Shown here one piece after another: positions 25,625 to 34,166 of a DNA stretch of 64,000 bases (its first letter is position 1; each line of letters opens with the position of its first letter). The translations under genes and the position numbers were made by a program. The notes below the pieces were generated by a model. That model did not search any database. It was given only the letters and a program-made list of their open reading frames with translations, and was not told where the DNA came from. Source of the DNA: a bacterium (GTDB lineage Bacteria; Armatimonadota; Fimbriimonadia; Fimbriimonadales; Fimbriimonadaceae). The stretch lies in assembly GCA_013823945.1 (NCBI GenBank), contig PNMZ01000007.1:62001-126000 (forward strand). Reading direction: 5' to 3'.

Positions 25625-27388
25625 ATGATTTCGGCGATGTTGGGGATGGCGATGGTGGCACGTGGGGGAGTGGATTTTGATTGGACGTTGACGTGTGAAC
25701 GGACGGATTTTCGGGCGACAGGGCGGTATGCCGAAGCGTTGAGGTTCTGTGAGCAGTTGGGGTTACAGGACAATGTTTCGGTATTTCCGATTGGTAAGTC
25801 GCCGGAGGGGCGGGAGATGGTCGTGGTTGTGGTGAGTACGGATTCGGATGTTTTGAATTTTGAGAATCGAAAGAAGCCGCTTTTGTTTGTGAACAATGGG
25901 ATTCATAGTGGGGAGATTGATGGGAAGGATGCGACGCTTGTTTTGGCGCGGCGATTGGTAAATCCGGATGGGGCACCAGAGGAGGCGAATTGGAGTGGAT
26001 TGCTGGATAAGGCGAGCTTTGCATTTATTCCCGTTTTGAGTGTGGATGGTCACGAGCGGTTTTCGAGGTTTAACCGGGTCAATCAGAACGGCCCGGAGGA
26101 GATGGGGTGGCGGGCAACGAGCGAGAACTTGAATTTGAACCGCGATTTTGCGAAGATTGACGGGTTGGAGATGCGGAACTTGCTTGAGTTTGTGAACGAC
26201 ATCGAGCCTGATTTTTATATTGATAACCATGTTACAGATGGTGGTGATTGGCAATATGTTGTGCAGTGGGATGTTCCGAGGTATCCGACGATGGCGAAAG
26301 CGACGGTGGATGTTTCGCAAAAGTTTGTTGACGAAGTGATGCCGAAATTGACGAAATCAGGTTTTGAGAATGCGCCTTATTTTGGGGGTTTTGATGATCG
26401 GAATCCGGGTCGAGGAATTACTTTGGGGTTTTATGGTCCGAGATATTCGACGGGATATTGGGCGATGCGGAATCGGCCTTCGATGCTGGTTGAAACCCAT
26501 GTTTTGAAGCCTTACAAGGAGCGATATGACGCAACTTTGGAGTTGAATCGGTTGACTTTGGAGTGGGTGGGAGCGAATGCGAGTTTGTTGCGGGTTCGGA
26601 ATCAATATGGGGATGTTGAAGGGATGGCGATGGACGAGGGTGAGGATGTTGTTCTGACAGCTCGAAATTCAGGCAAAACAAAGCCGTATGTCTTTAAAGG
26701 TTTGAAGTTTGATCCCTACAAGAGCGATGTGAGCGGGGCGGAGATTCCGAGGTGGACGCGAGAGAAAGTGAATCACGAAACGGTGATTCGGGATGAATTT
26801 GAGGCGGGGGTGTCGGCGAAGGCACCGGCGGGTTGGTTTGTGCCGAGTTATTTACGTTCCGTTGTGGATCGGTTGCAGGTTCATGGGGTTCAGATGATTC
26901 CGGTTCGGGACGAGGCGGTGGGCACGACTGTCCGGTGGACGGTACAGAAATTTGATGGTGTGAGTTTGGGGACGTCGACTTTTGAGGGTCGGACGATGCC
27001 TCGGTTCAAGGTGATTGATGTTGAGCGGGACATTGTGGTTCCGGCGGGATTTGTGGTTCCGGTGAACCAGCGATTGGTGCGGTTGGCGGCTCAGCTTTTG
27101 GAGCCAACTTCGGGTGACAGTTTTGCCGCTTGGGGCTTTTTGAATGCATATTTGGAGAGCAAGGAGTATGCAGAGGCTTATGCGATGGAGCCGATTGCGC
27201 AGGAGATGTTGAAGGATCCGGCAACAAAGGCGGCATTTGAAGAAGCGTTGAAAGATGTTTCGTTTGCCGGGAGCCCGGGGGCGCGGCTGAATTGGTTCTA
27301 TGAGCGGAGTCCTTGGTTTGACCAGCGGTACTTGATTCATCCGATTTATCGGCTGACAGGCACCGAAATGGCTCGGCTTATTCCTTAA
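25625..27388 (+). CDS. M14-family zinc carboxypeptidase-like protein
   Basis: 587 residues. The zinc site is H and E in NNGIHSGEIDGKDA (about residues 98-101) and a later His in YIDNHVTDGGDWQY (about 200). A probable catalytic Glu lies in RPSMLVETHVLKPY. The opening MISAMLGMAMVARGG is a weak signal peptide, so export is likely but not certain. Members trim C-terminal residues or act on cell-wall peptides. The C-terminal 250 residues form an additional domain without a recognised name. It follows the hicA remnant by 19 bases. Confidence 0.9.
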   Translation: MISAMLGMAMVARGGVDFDWTLTCERTDFRATGRYAEALRFCEQLGLQDNVSVFPIGKSPEGREMVVVVVSTDSDVLNFENRKKPLLFVNNGIHSGEIDGKDATLVLARRLVNPDGAPEEANWSGLLDKASFAFIPVLSVDGHERFSRFNRVNQNGPEEMGWRATSENLNLNRDFAKIDGLEMRNLLEFVNDIEPDFYIDNHVTDGGDWQYVVQWDVPRYPTMAKATVDVSQKFVDEVMPKLTKSGFENAPYFGGFDDRNPGRGITLGFYGPRYSTGYWAMRNRPSMLVETHVLKPYKERYDATLELNRLTLEWVGANASLLRVRNQYGDVEGMAMDEGEDVVLTARNSGKTKPYVFKGLKFDPYKSDVSGAEIPRWTREKVNHETVIRDEFEAGVSAKAPAGWFVPSYLRSVVDRLQVHGVQMIPVRDEAVGTTVRWTVQKFDGVSLGTSTFEGRTMPRFKVIDVERDIVVPAGFVVPVNQRLVRLAAQLLEPTSGDSFAAWGFLNAYLESKEYAEAYAMEPIAQEMLKDPATKAAFEEALKDVSFAGSPGARLNWFYERSPWFDQRYLIHPIYRLTGTEMARLIP

Positions 27389-27396
27389 TTCAACTT

Positions 27397-27425
27397 TTGA
27401 AAACTGATTGAATTCACTATAATAT
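27397..27425 (+). promoter_or_regulatory. sigma-70-type promoter, probably giving a leaderless transcript
   Basis: TTGAAA (27397-27402), a 17-base spacer and TAATAT (27420-27425). The next gene's ATG is at 27433, only seven bases after the -10 box, so transcription would start at or next to the start codon. There is no Shine-Dalgarno sequence upstream. Confidence 0.6.
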
Positions 27426-27432
27426 AAGTGTT

Positions 27433-29592
27433 ATGGTGGCTTCATTGGTTTTGGGTTTGGCATTGGCGCAGGCTGAGCCAGTTCGTGATTTTAAGTTTCC
27501 GGTCATGAGTGTCCGCGAGTTTGGGGATTGGTTGGGGAAGGAGACGGGCCGATTGGTGATTGTCGGGCCAGAGGTCGGCGATCGGAATGTTTATATTAAT
27601 GTTAAGAAGAGGAGCTTGCCGGAGTTGGTGAAGTTGGTTGAGCAGGGCGTGAATTTTCAAGTACTGGATAGGAATGGGGCGTTGACTTTTTTACCGGGGA
27701 AGGAGGTTCCAGCGGAGCAGGATTTTGATCATTTTGAGAAGAATTTGGAGCGGATCGTGGCTTCGAGTTATTCGGACGAGGCGATGAAGAAGGCGATGGC
27801 TGATTTGAAGGAGTTATCCAAGCAAATCAAGCCGGATGGTGACTACGATCCGAAATTGTATCAACAACTCAACAAGTTGGGAAAATTTGATCCGGCATTT
27901 GCGGTTTTGCATGAGTGTTTGAAGACTTTGGGAGTTCGTGGGATTACGTCATTACCAATGGATGACCGGGTGGTTTTTTCGACTAAGACGACGCGTTTAC
28001 AGCGGGCTTGGCCAACAGATGCCAATCGTCAGAAGAGATGGTTGAATGAAGCGGCGATTCGGAAGAATCAGATTTTGGGAGCGGGAGGTGGATTTTCGGA
28101 TGAGGAGTTGACAAAGCTGTATTTTTATAGTGAATTGATGGAGGAGTGGGGTGGGGTTGAGAATCCGGTTTCGGATTTTCACTTGGTGGTGACTCGGGGG
28201 ATGGGTTCGGTTTCGGCGGAATTGCGCTGCTTTAATGCGGAGGGAAGGATGGTTCGTACGGTGAGTGAGTACATCTCGACGGGGGAGGATGATAGTCGAT
28301 TTGAGGAAGTGGATTATCGAGATTTTGAGAATCTCTATGCTGATTTGAAGGGGGAATTTGTATTGTCTGAATCCGATTCTCTGGAACTGGAGCGCATGCA
28401 GAAACTCTATACCTTTTGGGGTGATGCGGGGGATGTGAGCCGTGCGGATTTGGAGTATTTTGCGACGCTTGACCAGGTGAACCCGATGAAAGGAGTTTAT
28501 AGTCGCATTTTGGACTATGGGTGTGAGGTTACGGGGAACGAGGCGGTGATGGAAGTTGCGGCTCCGATCCTGTGGCTCGGGGGTTCGGACAGTAAGAAAC
28601 TGAAGGCGAATGAGATTGCTCGAATATTTGTGAGTGACGAGCTGAAAGAGCAACGAAACAGTTTGATTGTCAAGCCGGAAAGGAATCGGAGTGTTTTTAG
28701 TGACTATTACGTTCCGATGAGATCTTTGGCCATGGTTGCACGGACGGTTCTGCGGGATGGGGTGTTGACGTTGGATGGATTGGCGGATGCGGTGAAGGCG
28801 TTGCCAAACCGGAAGCAGGTGAATCAGCTCGTGCAGTCGGCAGTGGCGATTTCTGGTCAGACATCAGACATGGGTTCGGGTGATGGTCTTGGCACGGCGG
28901 GGCTCGAAATTTATGCGATGTTGAGTTCGGCTCAACGCCGGTTGGTGACTTCCGAAACGGGATTTGTGATGCGTTGGGGCCAGATGCCGGCAGGCGTTCA
29001 GGCTTTGTTGGAGTTGTTGGTTCGGCAGAACGAGTTGGAAGTGACGATTGGGCGTAACGATGTGAATTCGACGGCGGGGGCGCAGCCGGTTGAAGAGATG
29101 GATGAAGAAATGGATGAGCATTGGGAAGGTCATCCTCAGATGGGTTTGGAGCAGACGGTTTTCTTAGCGGGCCAGGAAGGATTTCCGGGGGAGATTCGGT
29201 TGAAAATGGATCGACAGTCGGGGGTGGTTGTGAAGCAATCCACCAGCGAATATTCTTATCGGCAGTTTATGTCGCCTGAGGCTTTGGCTTATCAAGAGTA
29301 TTACCTGGAGGAAGCGAAGCGTCGGGGGGAGATGGTTGGCGGGCGAGATGAATGGACTTATGAATATGCGGCGGGGAATCAGCAGAGTTTGGGTCTGAAT
29401 TTGCAGTTTGGGAAGTTTTGGTGCGGGGAGTACCGGTTCTCGTTTTTGGATCGGTCGGTGAAGTTTTCGGGGTTAGAGGGTTTGCCTCAGTCGGTTCGTG
29501 ATGATATTGCGAAGCGGAAGGCGGAGATTCGGAAGATGATGGAAGAGGGTGGGGGCGGGATTCCACCGGCGAAATTGAAAGTGTCGTATTAA
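27433..29592 (+). CDS. secreted protein with an STN-like N-terminal domain, function unknown
   Basis: 719 residues, not recognised as a whole. A short signal sequence (LVLGLALAQA) is followed by a segment resembling the short STN fold of secretins and TonB receptors: FPVMSVREFGDWLGKETG, then VYINVKKRSLPELVKLVEQ and FQVLDRNGALTFLPG (residues about 20-90). The rest is mixed helix/strand with several acidic stretches and has no secretin pore signature. It lies upstream of the pilus operon but is separated from it by 187 bases, so a role with the secretin is only a guess. Confidence 0.8.
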   Translation: MVASLVLGLALAQAEPVRDFKFPVMSVREFGDWLGKETGRLVIVGPEVGDRNVYINVKKRSLPELVKLVEQGVNFQVLDRNGALTFLPGKEVPAEQDFDHFEKNLERIVASSYSDEAMKKAMADLKELSKQIKPDGDYDPKLYQQLNKLGKFDPAFAVLHECLKTLGVRGITSLPMDDRVVFSTKTTRLQRAWPTDANRQKRWLNEAAIRKNQILGAGGGFSDEELTKLYFYSELMEEWGGVENPVSDFHLVVTRGMGSVSAELRCFNAEGRMVRTVSEYISTGEDDSRFEEVDYRDFENLYADLKGEFVLSESDSLELERMQKLYTFWGDAGDVSRADLEYFATLDQVNPMKGVYSRILDYGCEVTGNEAVMEVAAPILWLGGSDSKKLKANEIARIFVSDELKEQRNSLIVKPERNRSVFSDYYVPMRSLAMVARTVLRDGVLTLDGLADAVKALPNRKQVNQLVQSAVAISGQTSDMGSGDGLGTAGLEIYAMLSSAQRRLVTSETGFVMRWGQMPAGVQALLELLVRQNELEVTIGRNDVNSTAGAQPVEEMDEEMDEHWEGHPQMGLEQTVFLAGQEGFPGEIRLKMDRQSGVVVKQSTSEYSYRQFMSPEALAYQEYYLEEAKRRGEMVGGRDEWTYEYAAGNQQSLGLNLQFGKFWCGEYRFSFLDRSVKFSGLEGLPQSVRDDIAKRKAEIRKMMEEGGGGIPPAKLKVSY

Positions 29593-29700
29593 TTTTGGTG
29601 TTCCTCCATGTTTCAGGCTACACCTTTAGGTTTCGAGCTTTTAAGACTGCCAAGTTTTTAGCTCAGTCCAAAATAAGATTTTAAGGTTTTAGTTTGAAAA

Positions 29701-29758
29701 GCTGACAAATCCCCTAAGTATTGGGTTTCGGGTGACCAATACATTTACCTGGGTCAGC
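29701..29758 (+). promoter_or_regulatory. foldable leader upstream of the pilus operon
   Basis: An outer stem GCTGAC/GTCAGC (29701-29706 with 29753-29758) encloses a second stem GTATTGG/CCAATAC (29718-29724 with 29736-29742) with an 11-base loop. AAAT/ATTT could extend the pairing. It ends 21 bases before the first start codon, within reach of the Shine-Dalgarno sequence. It does not match riboswitch classes I can recall, including c-di-GMP-I. A regulatory role is inferred. Confidence 0.4.
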
Positions 29759-29779
29759 ACGACCAGAGAAGGTAATTGA

Positions 29780-30595
29780 ATGTACGAACAGTACTGGGGA
29801 TTAAACGAAGCACCATTCACATTGACGCCAGATCCGCGTTTCTTGTACATGAGTCGGGCGCATGAAGATGCTCTGATGATGTTGCATTACGCGATTGCGA
29901 GAAACAAGGGCGCGGCGATGCTGTGCGGCGAGATCGGTCTGGGTAAGACGACGATTAGCCGGAAATTGCTTGAGATGCTTGACCCGGTTCAGTACCGGAT
30001 TGTTTTGATTGTGAATCCGATTTTGACTCCGACGCAGATGTTGCAGGAGATTCTTTCTCAGCTTGATGTTGAGACGAATTCGCGGAACCGGCAGGTTTTG
30101 GTTCAGCAACTTCACTTGACGTTGATTGAGAATTATGACCGTGGGCGCCGGGTTGTGCTGATGATTGACGAGGCACATTTGATTCGGAGCAGCAACAGTT
30201 TTGAAGAGTTGCGTTTGCTCTTGAATTGCCAGATGAACGACCAGTTTCTGATCAGCTTGGTGCTGCTTGGTCAGAAAGAGTTGTTGCCTAAGTTGAAGAA
30301 AGTTCCGGCTTTGGAGCAACGGATGGCGGTTCGTCACCAGATCAAACCTTTGGACGTGCTCGATACGGGTGAGTTGATTTTGTTCCGGTTGCGAATTGCG
30401 GGATTCCAGGAGGATCGCAGTCCGTTTACGCCCGAGGCGATTCATGAGATTCACCGGTTGAGTGGTGGCGCGCCTCGAGTCGTGATTCAGCTTGCGGACA
30501 ACGCGATGTTGATGGCGATGGCGCGGAAAGAGAAGTTCGTTGACGGTTATTTGATAAAGGAAGTGGGCGAAGAGTTCACGGGAGCGGCAGCATGA
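29780..30595 (+). CDS. ExeA/GspA-like AAA ATPase of the pilus/secretion operon
   Basis: 271 residues. It begins MYEQYWGLNEAPFTLTPDPRF, the conserved opening of ExeA/MshM-type ATPases. Walker A is GEIGLGKTT (about residues 52-60), Walker B is VVLMIDEAH (about 126-134), and sensor-like LLGQKELLPKL and LSGGAPRVV follow. In other diderms ExeA works with a peptidoglycan-binding partner to insert the secretin in the outer membrane. Here the peptidoglycan-binding domain is absent. It is the first gene of the run ending in pilQ, which suits such a role. It overlaps the next gene by four bases. Confidence 0.92.
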   Translation: MYEQYWGLNEAPFTLTPDPRFLYMSRAHEDALMMLHYAIARNKGAAMLCGEIGLGKTTISRKLLEMLDPVQYRIVLIVNPILTPTQMLQEILSQLDVETNSRNRQVLVQQLHLTLIENYDRGRRVVLMIDEAHLIRSSNSFEELRLLLNCQMNDQFLISLVLLGQKELLPKLKKVPALEQRMAVRHQIKPLDVLDTGELILFRLRIAGFQEDRSPFTPEAIHEIHRLSGGAPRVVIQLADNAMLMAMARKEKFVDGYLIKEVGEEFTGAAA

Positions 30596-31080
30596 ATTTT
30601 GCGGATGCGATTCGAAAAGTTTCGGCGGATGCGCCAGCGAGCCAGGCCTTGGGTTTGGGCGAAGCAGCGGTTACGCCGGTTCAACCTGCTCCGCAAGCTC
30701 CGGTCTCGACGATTGGGGTGAGTATTGGTTCGCCAGTATTCCCGGGTGTTGAAGGCTTGGGAGTTGATCCGGCGAGTATTCCGGCTCCGGCAAGTCAGGC
30801 GGTTCACTCAGGGAATGTGGTTCGGCTTGAGCTGTTTTTGACAGCGGAGCAGATGAGTGGTTTGTTCAAGGCGATCATGGCGGGTCAACACACGGTCATG
30901 ACAGCCAGAGAAGCCGCCGCTTATTTGCGAGTGAGCAAAGACACTTTGATGAAATTGGCGGAAGAGGGTGAGATTCCTGGGATTGTCATTGATGGTCGCT
31001 GGCGTTTCCCGAAACCGAATTTGGACGAATGGTTGACAATGCAGTCGATTGGTCACGAGGAGACAGAACATGTCGCTTAA
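30592..31080 (+). CDS. excisionase-type helix-turn-helix protein inside the pilus operon
   Basis: 162 residues. The first 90 are an Ala/Pro/Gly-rich, probably flexible region (QALGLGEAAVTPVQPAPQAP and similar). The C-terminal 60 residues are an HTH_17/excisionase-family DNA-binding domain: MTAREAAAYLRVSKDTLMKLAEE, then the wing GIVIDGRWRFPKPNLDEWL. It overlaps the ATPase gene by 4 bases and pilM by 11 bases, so translation of all three is likely coupled. A DNA-binding protein here may regulate the operon. It has no neighbouring integrase, so a phage role is unlikely. Confidence 0.88.
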   Translation: MNFADAIRKVSADAPASQALGLGEAAVTPVQPAPQAPVSTIGVSIGSPVFPGVEGLGVDPASIPAPASQAVHSGNVVRLELFLTAEQMSGLFKAIMAGQHTVMTAREAAAYLRVSKDTLMKLAEEGEIPGIVIDGRWRFPKPNLDEWLTMQSIGHEETEHVA

Positions 31081-32158
31081 TCCCTTTAAGAAACCGAGTT
31101 ATGTGGGTGTGGACATTGGCCACAAGCACATCAAATTAGTGCAATTGGATCGCATGGGAACGGGTTGGAGAGTGACCAAACAGGTTTCGATTCCGACACC
31201 ATCCGATTCAGTCAAGGATGCAGTTGTGGTTGATCCGGATGTTGTCGGGATTGCGATCAAGGCAGGAATGCGCGAGCACAAGATTACGGCCAGCCAGGCC
31301 GTTATTGGTGTTTCGGGTGCTTCGGTGATTGTCCGAACGATCAAGGTTGCGAAGATGACTCCGCAGATGCTTCGGAAGACGATCAAGTACGAAGCGGGCC
31401 ATTACGTTCCGAGTTCGATCGAGGATAGTTACATCGAATGTGAGATCATCGGGGACGCTCCGGAAGAGGGCCTGATGGAAGTTTTGATTGTAGCTGCTCC
31501 GCGAGAAATCGTGGAGAGTAAGTTAGCCGCAGTTGAGCGAGCAGACCTTGAGGTGGACATTGTTGATGTCGAAGCGTTTGCGCTTTATCGCAGTTTGATT
31601 GAATCAGATGAGCATTCGGTTTTGAACCAGATGACGGTTGCGATTGTTGACATTGGTGCAGCGGCAACGACGGTGAGTGTGATTACAAACGGGAAGTTTG
31701 CGATGACACGTACGATTGTCCAGGCTGGTCAGGTGATGACGGATGCTTTGAGGACTTACTTCCAGCTTTCGGATGAGCAGGCAGAACAGGGCAAGTCGCA
31801 GCTTGACTTTTCGCCGCTCGTGGCAAACCCGTTGACGGAGAATGCGCCTTTGAAGGTGATTCAGACTCACGTTGATGATTTGGCGCGTGAGATTCGGCGG
31901 TCGCTGGGTTACTTCCAGTCGCAGCAGACCGAGAGTTCGAAGAACAACCCGGTGACGCATATTGTTCTCACAGGCGGCGGAGCGAAGCTTCACGGCTTGG
32001 GTGAGTACATGGCGAACAAGTTGGGTGCGGAAGTGATCACCACGGGTGTTTTTGACAATCCGAAATTTGTACCGGCCGGGATTGAACCCCCGGGCAAGGG
32101 ACTAGAGTGGGCGGTAGCCACGGGGCTTGCAATGCGCGCTCATACAAAGGCGGCTTAA
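31070..32158 (+). CDS. pilM: type IV pilus assembly protein PilM
   Basis: 362 residues from the ATG at 31070, which has GAGGAG ten bases upstream; the in-frame start 21 bases earlier is less likely. PilM is a cytoplasmic actin-like ATPase that binds the PilN N-terminus and links the inner-membrane alignment complex to the motor. Landmarks are NPFKKPSYVGVDIGHKHIKL, the conserved AVIGVSGASVIVRTIKVAKM, VAIVDIGAAATTVSV and VLTGGGAKLHGLGEYM. The order pilM-N-O-P-Q is the classical one. Confidence 0.96.
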   Translation: MSLNPFKKPSYVGVDIGHKHIKLVQLDRMGTGWRVTKQVSIPTPSDSVKDAVVVDPDVVGIAIKAGMREHKITASQAVIGVSGASVIVRTIKVAKMTPQMLRKTIKYEAGHYVPSSIEDSYIECEIIGDAPEEGLMEVLIVAAPREIVESKLAAVERADLEVDIVDVEAFALYRSLIESDEHSVLNQMTVAIVDIGAAATTVSVITNGKFAMTRTIVQAGQVMTDALRTYFQLSDEQAEQGKSQLDFSPLVANPLTENAPLKVIQTHVDDLAREIRRSLGYFQSQQTESSKNNPVTHIVLTGGGAKLHGLGEYMANKLGAEVITTGVFDNPKFVPAGIEPPGKGLEWAVATGLAMRAHTKAA

Positions 32159-32170
32159 GGAGTCAATGAT

Positions 32171-32767
32171 ATGCCAAACATTAACTTAATTCAAGAGAAG
32201 CGGTTTGCGGCTCGCCAGAAGAACAAGCAGATTCAATTTGCGCTGCTTGGCACGATGGCGATCGGCGCGTTATCGGTACTCGGGACAATTGTCCTGTTTA
32301 TTGATACGACACGGCTGAACTTGCAGGCGGGTGCTTTGGAGCAGAAGAAGCTCGAGCTAGAGCCGACTTTGCAAGAGCTCGCGGCAAACCAGGCGGCATT
32401 GGAGACGATGCGTCCCCGGATTGACACCTTAGACACGGCTCGCAAGGATTCAACCAAATGGGAAGTTGTTCTTGCTTATTTGACAACGAATACTCCGAAT
32501 GACACCTGGTTGACGAGTGTAAAGGCCTTCAAGCAAGACACGACAACACCGATGGTTTTGACCTTTAACGGGGTGAGTACGAAGCAGGAGTTTGTTGGTG
32601 AGTTTCAGTATCGTTTGGGGCTTTGCGAGGAGTTGGAAGGTCCGACTCTGAAGTACACCCAGCCGAAATTCAGCAACAAGGGCCAGATGTTGGAATTTGA
32701 ATTGACCGCAAATATGGCGGGAACAGTTCAGGAAGAAGAAACGGCAACGGAGGTTGAAACCCCATGA
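32171..32767 (+). CDS. pilN: type IV pilus assembly protein PilN
   Basis: 198 residues. It opens with the PilM-binding motif MPNINLIQEKRFAARQ, equivalent to the INLLP motif of PilN, followed by one membrane helix at about residues 24-45, a coiled-coil stretch and a ferredoxin-like periplasmic fold. With PilO it forms the inner-membrane alignment subcomplex. The start is 12 bases after the pilM stop, preceded by AAGGAG. The ATGA overlap with pilO indicates translational coupling. Confidence 0.93.
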   Translation: MPNINLIQEKRFAARQKNKQIQFALLGTMAIGALSVLGTIVLFIDTTRLNLQAGALEQKKLELEPTLQELAANQAALETMRPRIDTLDTARKDSTKWEVVLAYLTTNTPNDTWLTSVKAFKQDTTTPMVLTFNGVSTKQEFVGEFQYRLGLCEELEGPTLKYTQPKFSNKGQMLEFELTANMAGTVQEEETATEVETP

Positions 32768-33480
32768 AAACAAATGAACGGATGAAGGTTGTTGCTTTGA
32801 TCGCCGTCGTTGTGCTGTTGATTGGCGGTGGTTTGATCTACTGGCAATACAGTGCGCGGGGTGAAGCTCAGACACGGGTTGCTTCCTTGCAAGCCGAGCT
32901 TCCGGATGCGGATCAGGTGAATGCAGACTTGGTGACAAGTCAGCAGGAACTTGAGGCGGCACGGATTCAGCTTGAGCACTTGGAGCGAGCATTGCCGGAG
33001 TCAGCTTACATTCCGACCCTGTTGAAGGAGTTGGAGATGCTCGGGACTTCTAAGAGTGTGAAGATCACGGGTATTCGGCCGATTTTAGAGGTTGTGGGAA
33101 CCGAAGAAACGGGTCTCGATGACTCGGGTTATCAGAAGCTCGATATTGACATCACGGGTACGGGGACGTACCGGGCGATGTTGGAAATGATTTCCGCCCT
33201 GAAGGACTTCCCGAAGATTTTGGCGGTGAACACGATCAACATGCAGCCGAAGCAAGGTTCTGAAGGTGCGGCAGGTGACTTGGATGCAACGATTCGCTTG
33301 CGGGCGTTTGTGTTCAAGGAGCCGCTCCCGCCGGTTGAAGGCAGTACGGAAGATCTTCGTCAGCGCGAGTCTGGTGACGGTACGGAAGGTGAGTCGGGCA
33401 CTGGAACTGATGGTTCTGGTTCGACGATCAAGACCGAGGGCCTTGACACGCGACGAATGCGAAAGGATGTGGCGCTATGA
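32764..33480 (+). CDS. pilO: type IV pilus assembly protein PilO-like
   Basis: 238 residues. One N-terminal membrane helix (VVALIAVVVLLIGGGLIYW, about residues 9-27), a coiled coil (LVTSQQELEAARIQLEHLE), then a PilO-like fold with LPESAYIPTLLKELEMLGT and the YRAMLEMISALKDFPKIL helix. The C-terminal 45 residues are Gly/Ser/Glu-rich and probably disordered, ending in a basic patch. It pairs with PilN in the inner-membrane complex. It overlaps its neighbours on both sides by four bases. Confidence 0.92.
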   Translation: MKTNERMKVVALIAVVVLLIGGGLIYWQYSARGEAQTRVASLQAELPDADQVNADLVTSQQELEAARIQLEHLERALPESAYIPTLLKELEMLGTSKSVKITGIRPILEVVGTEETGLDDSGYQKLDIDITGTGTYRAMLEMISALKDFPKILAVNTINMQPKQGSEGAAGDLDATIRLRAFVFKEPLPPVEGSTEDLRQRESGDGTEGESGTGTDGSGSTIKTEGLDTRRMRKDVAL

Positions 33481-34166
33481 AAGACGACAAGAAGAAGATG
33501 ATGATCTTGGGTGTTCTCGCCCTTGTGATGATCGCAGTTGGTGCCTTTAGCTTTATGGGTGGTGGCGGTGCGGCTGCAACTACTGAGGTTGTCGCGACGA
33601 CGGAAACACCAACGGAAGGAACAGCCGGTGACGGCACCGAAGCTGGTGTTGAAGGTGAAGAAGGTGTCGAAGGTGTTGAAGGTGAAGAAGGAGGTCTGCC
33701 TACTGAGGGAGACGGGGCTTTGGCACTCATGCCTTTGCCCGTTCGTGATCCGTTCACCGTTCCGGCTGGTTTGGATGATCGCATTCAGGCGGCTCCGCCC
33801 GCTCCCGTCCAGCAAAATCCGGCTCCGGCTGTCCAAAGGTCCAATCCTCAACCTCCGACAATGCACGCCGGGAATGCTCCGCTGACTCCGCCGATGGGTG
33901 GTGGTTTGCCGAGTTTTGGTGAGGGGAATGAAGTTTCACTTCCACCGGTCGTGGCGAAGCCGCAATACACGGTGAAGGGAATTATGTTGGGCGCGAAGCC
34001 GCTCGCAGTTTTTGAAGACGGCGACGGGAACCAGAAGTTGGTTTCAGTTGGCGGTTCAGTTGACGGAGACACCCGTGTTGTCGCGATTGATAAGGGTCGC
34101 GTCACGGTGTCGTACAAGGGCAAGCAGCATACGCTTGTCATCGAGGAGGAAGCACGCAATGACTAA
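33477..34166 (+). CDS. pilP: PilP-like linker protein of the pilus alignment complex
   Basis: 229 residues. A basic start (KDDKKKMMILG) and one membrane helix precede a Thr/Glu/Gly-rich spacer (residues 30-85) and a Pro-rich region with VRDPFTVP, the usual PilP entry motif. The C-terminal 70 residues (QYTVKGIMLGAKPLAVFE through VSVGGSVDGDTRVVAIDKG) match the PilP/GspC homology-region beta fold that contacts PilQ. The position between pilO and pilQ supports the call although overall similarity to PilP is modest. It has a membrane helix rather than the lipoprotein anchor of proteobacterial PilP. Confidence 0.82.
   Translation: MKDDKKKMMILGVLALVMIAVGAFSFMGGGGAAATTEVVATTETPTEGTAGDGTEAGVEGEEGVEGVEGEEGGLPTEGDGALALMPLPVRDPFTVPAGLDDRIQAAPPAPVQQNPAPAVQRSNPQPPTMHAGNAPLTPPMGGGLPSFGEGNEVSLPPVVAKPQYTVKGIMLGAKPLAVFEDGDGNQKLVSVGGSVDGDTRVVAIDKGRVTVSYKGKQHTLVIEEEARND

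Noticed and set aside
30901-31080. Excisionase domain as a sign of an integrated phage or mobile element
   Set aside because: No integrase, attachment-site repeat or phage gene is near; the gene overlaps pilus genes on both sides.
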